Assembly: GCA_910587485.1 (NCBI GenBank)
Contig: CAJUKN010000036.1
Location: forward strand, 1-11,939
DNA length: 11,939 nucleotides
DNA from: an uncultured Lachnospira sp.
GTDB lineage: Bacteria > Bacillota > Clostridia > Lachnospirales > Lachnospiraceae
Direction: 5' to 3'
Part shown: one piece after another, positions 7,581 to 11,939 of the stretch
How the letters are laid out: each line of letters starts with the position of its first letter
Numbering within the stretch: the first letter of the stretch is position 1
Position numbers and translations under genes: made by a program
The notes under the pieces: model-generated
What the model saw: the letters and a program-made list of their open reading frames with translations, nothing else
Database searches by the model: none
Told to the model about the DNA's origin: nothing

Positions 7581-7934
7581 TCAGCTCTCATAATCTATAT
7601 CTGTTGGTACACCTGTATAGGTATCTAAATGCGAACTTCTCTCATCATAATTGCTGCACATATTATGCAGATGCACCCATTGCCCCTTTTTGATAGCTAT
7701 TGTTGCTTTTCCAATCGGGATTCCATACTTAATAATCATTTCATTTTGTGATATATCACATAATGCCACTTTATGCCCTATAGAAACTTTATCAACTGCT
7801 TCCATATCCGTTTCCACTACTTCACCTAGCAATGCAAATCTTCCTACAGGAATCTCTGTTAGCGCAGTTGCCACATTATCCTTCCTATCTATCTGAAATG
7901 CCCGACACCCCATGTCCTTCTTATCTTGTTTCAT
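7581..7934 (-). CDS. UxaA-type dehydratase, small (N-terminal SAF domain) subunit
   Basis: A 117-residue protein with one SAF domain: KDNVATALTEIPVG (about 18-31), then the beta strands KVALCDISQNEMIIKYGIPIGKATIAIKKGQWVHLHNMCS (about 54-93). KYGIPIGKAT and G..VH.HN are the characteristic family motifs, where the His binds substrate or metal. It forms the lid or N-terminal half of the dehydratase whose other half follows. In E. coli UxaA both parts are one chain; here they are separate, as in many Firmicutes. The start at 7934 has AGGAG 9 nt upstream, and that RBS overlaps the stop codon of the RraA-like gene, showing tight coupling. Confidence 0.8.
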   Translation of the reverse strand: MKQDKKDMGCRAFQIDRKDNVATALTEIPVGRFALLGEVVETDMEAVDKVSIGHKVALCDISQNEMIIKYGIPIGKATIAIKKGQWVHLHNMCSNYDERSSHLDTYTGVPTDIDYES

Positions 7935-7946
7935 CTATTTTTGCTC

Positions 7947-8600
7947 CTATAATACACCAAATTTCTCAAAGGCATCTGTCACTGATATTCCTTCTTCAAC
8001 AGCTTTACGAAGTCCTTTTTCTTTTGATGCCTTCTCTAATGCCTCGTTTACAACTTCTTTTGCAATTTCTTTTGGAATGACAAGTACCCCATCAATATCC
8101 CCGAAAATGTAATCTCCATCATGGATGGTGACCTGCCCAATTTCAATCTGGCATCGAAAATCCACTACCTGAGTACGCACACTGGAATCCTGTGCATAAC
8201 AACCTGTAGAAAATACTGACCAATTCTGTTCCAACACCTGCGGAGTATCTCTATGCCAGCCATCTACAATTGCTCCATTGCCGCCGCGTGCCTTTGCTGT
8301 TGCTGTCAGCAACTCTCCCCAATAAGCGCAGCGTTTCGTACCTCCTGTAGCTATGTAAATCTCATTCGGCTGAATCTGGTCCAGACATTCACATAATCTG
8401 CCAAAGGGCTTTGATTGCTTTCCAAACACATCAATCATAAGAACTGTCATTGCTTTACCTGCAATTTTCATATCATCTCGCAGCGGGCGGATATTCTGTG
8501 GCAGAAACTGATGCATATATCCCTTTGCATCCAAGATATCCCCAACTACTGGCGTATATAGTTTCTCTTTCATCAGTTCAAAAAGTTCTGTTTCTTTCAT
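7947..8600 (-). CDS. RraA-like / HMG-type aldolase-decarboxylase
   Basis: A 217-residue protein of the RraA fold. Marks of the family: TPVVGDILDAKGY near the start, IATGGTKRCAYWGELLTATAKARGGNGAIVDG (about 85-116) with the GG.GA..DG segment, then RD at 118-119 (substrate and divalent metal site in 4-hydroxy-4-methyl-2-oxoglutarate aldolases). GDIDGVLVIPKE follows near 166-177. Members of this family that keep the G-x-DG-x-x-RD elements act as class II aldolases or oxaloacetate decarboxylases rather than RNase E inhibitors. Here it could cleave a keto-deoxy acid made by the dehydratase; this is inferred. The start at 8600 is chosen because AAGGAG lies about 9 nt upstream. The longer frame from 8642 would begin inside the 36-nt repeat. 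It is the first gene of the sugar-acid operon. Confidence 0.8.
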   Translation of the reverse strand: MKETELFELMKEKLYTPVVGDILDAKGYMHQFLPQNIRPLRDDMKIAGKAMTVLMIDVFGKQSKPFGRLCECLDQIQPNEIYIATGGTKRCAYWGELLTATAKARGGNGAIVDGWHRDTPQVLEQNWSVFSTGCYAQDSSVRTQVVDFRCQIEIGQVTIHDGDYIFGDIDGVLVIPKEIAKEVVNEALEKASKEKGLRKAVEEGISVTDAFEKFGVL

Positions 8601-8622
8601 TCTCTCCATCTCCTTTTGTCTA

Positions 8623-8658
8623 GTCAAAGTGGATATTCGCAATCCACTACACTACTTG
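8623..8658. repeat. 36-nt dispersed hairpin repeat, copy 2
   Basis: Direct copy of 131-166 (31/36 identical). The core AGTGGAT / ATCCACT (8628-8648) is a perfect 7-bp stem with the same 7-nt loop ATTCGCA. It lies 22 nt upstream of the RraA-like start codon, in the presumed operon leader. It reads SSVVDCEYPL then stop in the frame that ends the kinase-like gene in copy 1. Confidence 0.7.
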
Positions 8659-8697
8659 CTCAAACCATTTAGCTGCTATCTCAACGCAATTTTCCAC

Positions 8698-8725
8698 CCA
8701 CCACCTCTGCGGCATTGAAGTGGGG
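8698..8725. repeat. IS200/IS605-like terminal hairpin
   Basis: On the minus strand CCACTTC pairs with GAGGTGG around a 9-nt loop, and two more C-G pairs extend the stem across a single bulged base. No T-run follows, so it is not a typical terminator. The form, CCCCACTTC-loop-GTGGGG-like, resembles the end hairpins of IS200/IS605-family elements. No transposase gene is present, so this would be a relic or a passive short element. Confidence 0.35.
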
Positions 8726-8740
8726 ACTTCCTTGATAAAG

Positions 8741-8791
8741 TTAAAATTCATAAATAGGCATACTATCGTCTATCATAAAATACTGTCTCAT
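8741..8791 (-). CDS. tiny ORF or truncated gene start (16 aa)
   Basis: ATG at 8791 overlaps the TAA of the preceding 35-codon ORF (TAATG), with GGAGG 4 nt upstream, so translation initiation looks real. It encodes MRQYFMIDDSMPIYEF and stops 16 bp before the IS605-like hairpin. It may be the 5' end of a gene cut by an insertion. I do not recognise the family. Confidence 0.3.
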   Translation of the reverse strand: MRQYFMIDDSMPIYEF

Positions 8792-8898
8792 TATCCCTCC
8801 ATGTCTGTAGCAAAATCCACATGTGCCATAATGCCAGTACATATATATTTTTTAGATTTATTTTCAAATATATTTTCATCAAAAATGCCCCTTTCCAT
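8791..8898 (-). CDS. small ORF or gene remnant (35 aa)
   Basis: Encodes MERGIFDENIFENKSKKYIC followed by TGIMAHVDFATDMEG. There is no SD before the ATG, and an in-frame TAA lies upstream. The segment KYICTGIMAHVD resembles the G1-loop lead-in of TetM/EF-G type GTPases (GI.AHVDAGKT), but the GKT does not follow, so a remnant or chance is possible. With the 16-codon ORF it fills the gap between the glycosidase and the sugar-acid operon (8601-8964); no clear promoter for the operon was found in this gap. Confidence 0.3.
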   Translation of the reverse strand: MERGIFDENIFENKSKKYICTGIMAHVDFATDMEG

Positions 8899-8964
8899 GA
8901 TTAATAAATTTTATAGTGACCTACTTATTCATTTCAGCACAGAAAGAGACAGAAGTCGATAATT

Positions 8965-10653
8965 TCAAAAATCCAAATTATGAAGCATATCCAAAATCAA
9001 TGTACAACTCCACCCATAATCCCTGATGGATTGATATCTGATGCGAAAATCATATGGTTCCACAACAGGTCCTTTCCGATTCAATGACCATGGCTCTCTT
9101 TTGCATTCTGAATCATAAAATTCAAACAGACAGCCTGTTCTTTGATAACATTCATTAACATTTTTTAATGTTTTTGTTTGGATTTTATCCGCTAATTTTT
9201 CGTATCCATAATCTCTAAGACCTGACAAGATAAGGTAATTATAATTCAGCCAGACAGGACCTCTCCACATATCTGTTCCAAAGCATTCATGTTTTGCTGA
9301 GAGACAAGGAATTGGGAACTTTCTTCCAAATGTTTCTGAATCCTCCAGCCACGATACAAGGCTCTTTGCCTGACTTTCATTGCATATTCCCGCAAAAAGC
9401 GGCAGGAAAGATGCCACTGTCTCCACCTTATAAAATTCATGGTCACATACACTGTAATCATAATAAAACCCTTGGCTTTCATCCCACATTCTGTTGTTTA
9501 CTGCTTCCTGAATCTTCAAAAATTCTTTGTCATACTTTAAGGCATCTTCTCCTATTTCCGAAGCTATCTTACTCATATAACGCATTTCATTTGTCATAAA
9601 ACAAGAAAAATCAATAGCCTTGAGTACCTTACCACTGTCGAATCTAGGAGAATTATCCATGCCTGATTCACCACACCTGCAATTGGCGTCATCTTTAACC
9701 TTCCATGAATACAGAGGCTCGTCGTCAGGACGGCGGTTCGCCTCACACCATAAAAGAAATTTTCTATTTTTCTCAAACACTTTTTTAAGGAAATCTTTGT
9801 TTTTGGACTTTTCATAAACCTTCCATGCACCCCATGCCAAAACTGGAGGCTGTGTTATTGAAGAACAATTCACTGTATCTGACATATGTGGTATCATGCC
9901 ATTTTCATATTGACTGTCAAATACAGACAAAATAAGCTGCTCTGCTATATTTGCATCAATATTGCGGTAGCCTACAGCATGAAATACAGAATCCCAGAGC
10001 CACAGATGCCTGTGAGGTAACCTGTCTGGTGTTGACCATATCTGACCAAATCTCCCCTCTTGTGAATACAGTTGTGTCTTCATTACTGAAACACATTTAC
10101 TATATAATTTGCCATATTCTGCATTATCGAGTTGATGTCTATTATAGTAATCCCATTTTTTATTATAAGCTTCTTCCACATCTGTTTCCAATCCGTCCTC
10201 AGCACGTTTTACTGCTTCTTCTGCACTTTTTCCATAGGCAAAAGCAAATTTTTCATTCTCTATTGCCAGCGCTGTATAATCGCCATCTTCTGTATCCTGC
10301 ACACATACTTTTCCAACGCATTCTGTTCGGGTTCTACCCTCTGTAAAAACAGTGACCACAGTAGTATTGGAGCCTGTACTCCCCACAACAAGATGTGTAT
10401 CATAGTACAGGATTCGTATATACTCCTCCTCATTAACCACAGCTCCTATACAATCACCTGTAACAATTTCAAAAGCAAGATTCCTTGCCATGTTGGGTAT
10501 CAAAGCAAGTTCTCTTTTCACCTTTGTAAAAAACCGGATTCCCAGCCTGTCTCCACTGAGAATTCCCACAAAATCATTTTCTGCACAGGTTTTCCCGTCC
10601 AAAGCCGAAAAAGCAAAAATCTGCCCCTGCCCCCATTTATCCGCAATATACAT
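8965..10653 (-). CDS. glycoside hydrolase, (alpha/alpha)6 barrel, GH63/MGH1-like
   Basis: A 562-residue cytoplasmic enzyme without a signal peptide. Residues 1 to about 160 form a beta-rich N-terminal domain (includes VVGSTGSNTTVVTVF). The rest is the helical barrel of GH63/mannosylglycerate-hydrolase-like proteins: HLWLWDSVFH (about 216-225), NGMIPHM (about 251-257), ITQPPVLAWGAW (about 266-277), ESGMDNSPRFD (about 329-339), MWRGPVWLNYN (about 469-479) and FEFYDSE. In this clan the Asp of GMDN is the usual acid and a Glu near the C-terminal E.Y..E motif the base; both are present, so it should be active on an alpha-linked disaccharide or glucoside. The start at 10653 is chosen for GAGGAGGT 7 nt upstream; a longer frame to 10689 lacks one. 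Expression is likely controlled by the divergent AraC regulator. The exact substrate is unknown. Confidence 0.85.
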   Translation of the reverse strand: MYIADKWGQGQIFAFSALDGKTCAENDFVGILSGDRLGIRFFTKVKRELALIPNMARNLAFEIVTGDCIGAVVNEEEYIRILYYDTHLVVGSTGSNTTVVTVFTEGRTRTECVGKVCVQDTEDGDYTALAIENEKFAFAYGKSAEEAVKRAEDGLETDVEEAYNKKWDYYNRHQLDNAEYGKLYSKCVSVMKTQLYSQEGRFGQIWSTPDRLPHRHLWLWDSVFHAVGYRNIDANIAEQLILSVFDSQYENGMIPHMSDTVNCSSITQPPVLAWGAWKVYEKSKNKDFLKKVFEKNRKFLLWCEANRRPDDEPLYSWKVKDDANCRCGESGMDNSPRFDSGKVLKAIDFSCFMTNEMRYMSKIASEIGEDALKYDKEFLKIQEAVNNRMWDESQGFYYDYSVCDHEFYKVETVASFLPLFAGICNESQAKSLVSWLEDSETFGRKFPIPCLSAKHECFGTDMWRGPVWLNYNYLILSGLRDYGYEKLADKIQTKTLKNVNECYQRTGCLFEFYDSECKREPWSLNRKGPVVEPYDFRIRYQSIRDYGWSCTLILDMLHNLDF

Positions 10654-10706
10654 TTCTATTACCTCCTCGTTGACAAAAATAAATTTCAATGTTACAATTT
10701 ATTTGT

Positions 10707-10712
10707 ATTATA
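10707..10712 (-). promoter_or_regulatory. -10 box of the glycosidase gene
   Basis: Minus-strand TATAAT at 10712-10707, about 54 nt before the start codon. At 17-bp spacing the -35 position reads TAGTAT, a poor match, as expected of a promoter that needs an activator. The direct repeats bound by the AraC regulator lie just upstream. Confidence 0.55.
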
Positions 10713-10740
10713 TCGTTACTTTTTCATTCATACTAGTGTA

Positions 10741-10769
10741 TATTTCGACTTAGATTTATATTATTTCGA
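10741..10769. promoter_or_regulatory. putative AraC-family operator (direct repeat, 21-bp period)
   Basis: TATTTCGA occurs at 10741-10748 and again at 10762-10769. The start-to-start distance of 21 bp is two helical turns, the normal spacing of AraC-family half-sites. It lies between the divergent glycosidase and regulator genes, at about -41 to -69 from the predicted glycosidase start, which fits activation from next to the -35 box. It also lies just upstream of the regulator's own start, so autoregulation is possible. Confidence 0.55.
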
Positions 10770-10790
10770 TATTTAAAATAGGTGATAACT

Positions 10791-11633
10791 TTGGCTAATA
10801 ACATTTATAAATTTGAAAATTACCCTGACCGCAATTTTCCTGTATACTCCTCTATACAACAAAATAGGAAACTGTTAGTCACTCCTCATTTCCATGATGA
10901 TATGGAATTTATTCTGATTCAATCTGGTGAGGTAACTATTTCTATGGGTATGGAAAAATACCACTGTCACAATAACGAAATCTTATATATTTCACCCCAC
11001 ATGGTACATCAGGCTGTGTCAGATACTCCTGACGCTTCCTTATGCGGTTTTGTTTTTCACCCTTCCCTCATTAAACCATATCTCTCCGAAGACGATAGCA
11101 CGATTTTCTTTGCCCGTGGAAATAGTATGATTTTTTCTCAAAAAAATCCTTTTTATGAAGAATTTTCAAAAATTCTAAAGAGTACCATATCTATATTTAA
11201 TGACAGACCATCTACTTACAGACTTGATATAACTGCTCATATCCTACTTCTACTTTCTTTGCTGATTCGCAGCAGTGATGTTTTTAACTTCAAAAAAAAT
11301 GACCACTTCTGCCGGATAAGACCAGCAATTGAATATATTGAAGAAAATTATAACCAGAAAATCTGCATATCCGATTTAAGTCGGCTAATAAATGTTTGTG
11401 ATGATTATTTTATTCGTATGTTCAAGACAGCTACATCACGCACGCCTACTGCTTATATTACTGATGTGAGACTGCATCAAGCATTGAGACTTCTCTCTTT
11501 GCACCAATATTCTATATCTGAAATTTCCGACAGCACGGGGTTTTCCAGTATCCAATATTTTAGTCGTATTTTCAAAGAACGCATGGGACTTTCTCCCTCC
11601 GAATATGCCAAAATATCTGATACCAAATCATAA
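10791..11633 (+). CDS. AraC family transcriptional regulator
   Basis: About 280 residues: an N-terminal cupin-type sugar-sensing domain (TPHFHDDMEFILIQSGEVTI, residues about 32-51, with the usual His pair) and a C-terminal double helix-turn-helix. The first HTH is ISDLSRLINVCDDYFIRMFK and the second ends ISEISDSTGFSSIQYFSRIF, then RMGLSPSEYAK, the family signature. It probably activates the divergent glycosidase gene and possibly the operon beyond in response to a carbohydrate. TTG at 10791 is preferred because AGGTG lies 6 nt upstream (10780-10784); a GTG at 10782 is inside that same site and less likely. It is the only plus-strand gene in the window. Confidence 0.85.
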   Translation: MANNIYKFENYPDRNFPVYSSIQQNRKLLVTPHFHDDMEFILIQSGEVTISMGMEKYHCHNNEILYISPHMVHQAVSDTPDASLCGFVFHPSLIKPYLSEDDSTIFFARGNSMIFSQKNPFYEEFSKILKSTISIFNDRPSTYRLDITAHILLLLSLLIRSSDVFNFKKNDHFCRIRPAIEYIEENYNQKICISDLSRLINVCDDYFIRMFKTATSRTPTAYITDVRLHQALRLLSLHQYSISEISDSTGFSSIQYFSRIFKERMGLSPSEYAKISDTKS

Positions 11634-11661
11634 AAATTCGTGTTATGCTTCAATTGACATT

Positions 11662-11715
11662 TCCTTCCTTATGTTATTAAAATAAACCTGCTCATATTAA
11701 TAAAATAAGGAAGGA
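11662..11715 (+). terminator. stem-loop terminator after the AraC gene
   Basis: TCCTTCCTTAT pairs perfectly with ATAAGGAAGGA, and inside it TTATTAA pairs with TTAATAA, with one G-A mismatch between and a 16-nt loop. A T-run (CTTTTTTATTT) follows 6 nt after. It lies 28 bp beyond the regulator's stop. The stem is AT-rich, so its strength is uncertain. A second weak AT stem (11739-11767) and another (11802-11820) follow. Confidence 0.55.
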
Positions 11716-11847
11716 CTACAACTTTTTTATTTGCTGCACTTTTATTTTAATTTTTTTGCAATAAAAGGGCATATTTACAAGGATTTTGAAAAAATAAATT
11801 TAAAAATAGTTTCTATTTTTGTACTTTGTTACTTTTTATTTTAAGAA

Positions 11848-11939
11848 ATCGAGTAGGAGGGGACTTTAATCCCCGACCTCTCACACCACCGTGCGTACCG
11901 TTCGGTACACGGCGGTTCAATCAACTTAACAAGTAACAC
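11848..11939 (-). mobile_element. 3' end of a group II (class IIC-type) intron, continues beyond the window
   Basis: On the minus strand domain V is a near-perfect hairpin at 11885-11916: ACCGCCGT pairs with ACGGTGGT, there is a 2-nt GC bulge, and GTACC / GGTAC enclose a GAAC loop. The catalytic triad reads CGC, as in class IIC introns, where others have AGC. Domain VI (11848-11883) has a GGGG/CCCC stem and a bulged A at 11854, seven bases from a predicted 3' end ...CTCGAT at 11848; introns end in AY. The reverse-transcriptase ORF would lie to the right, out of view. Class IIC introns typically insert next to terminators. Confidence 0.85.

Noticed and set aside
7241..7693. 150-codon plus-strand open frame
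   Set aside because: It is antisense to the two dehydratase genes, lacks an RBS and has a biased His/Ser/Asn composition typical of a shadow frame.
8601..8964. Search for a promoter of the sugar-acid operon
   Set aside because: A TTGAAA-like and a TATAAA-like element exist, but no pair has consensus boxes at proper spacing, so no promoter is called.
9294..9599. Plus-strand open frames opposite the glycosidase
   Set aside because: No RBS or domain; explained by the minus-strand coding sequence.
10132..10776. 214-codon plus-strand open frame
   Set aside because: Antisense to the glycosidase; Cys/Phe/Ile/Ser-rich with no domain. A shadow frame that runs through the promoter region.

Overview
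This is an AT-rich window from a low-GC Gram-positive, most likely an anaerobic gut clostridium of the Lachnospiraceae type. The evidence is strong purine-rich Shine-Dalgarno sequences, sigma-A style promoters, a hexuronate-type catabolic operon, a GH63/MGH1-like glycosidase under an AraC regulator, and a group IIC intron. All genes lie on the minus strand except the AraC-family regulator at the right end. The organism assignment is inferred from gene style only.

Right to left, in the direction of transcription. The right edge (11848-11939) is the 3' end of a group II intron, with domains V and VI visible. Next is an AraC-family regulator (10791-11633, plus strand) with a stem-loop after it. 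It diverges from a cytoplasmic (alpha/alpha)6-barrel glycoside hydrolase (8965-10653). The shared intergenic region has a TATAAT box and an 8-bp direct repeat with 21-bp spacing, a likely AraC operator. After a 364-bp stretch of remnants (two tiny ORFs, an IS200/IS605-like hairpin and a dispersed 36-nt repeat) comes a sugar-acid operon: RraA-like aldolase, two-part UxaA-type dehydratase (small SAF subunit, then large subunit), a structured spacer, an SDR oxidoreductase broken by a frameshift, and the first ~20 codons of what looks like glucuronate isomerase (uxaC).

The uxaC start is fused near 5372-5378 to the 5'-truncated remains of an ABC-2 type permease. This marks a rearrangement junction between the decaying uronate operon and a more AT-rich block. 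That block holds the permease remnant, an intact ABC ATPase, and a 424-residue protein with a Cry-toxin-like helical N-terminal part and a jacalin-like lectin C-terminal domain. The toxin-like gene has a textbook promoter (TTGACA-N16-TATAAT) inside the last codons and stop codon of the ATPase gene, its own strong RBS, and an 18-bp stem-loop terminator, so it is an autonomous transcription unit. Downstream are a possible decayed gene, a MATE-family transporter and a small P-loop kinase-like protein. The kinase's C-terminal tail is encoded by another copy of the 36-nt repeat.

Functionally, the right half looks like regulated carbohydrate and sugar-acid use: AraC regulator, glycosidase, dehydratase, aldolase. 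The pathway is probably no longer complete, because the reductase and isomerase genes are broken. The left half is accessory DNA. The lectin-toxin-like protein is the most unusual gene. No tRNA, rRNA or CRISPR array was seen.
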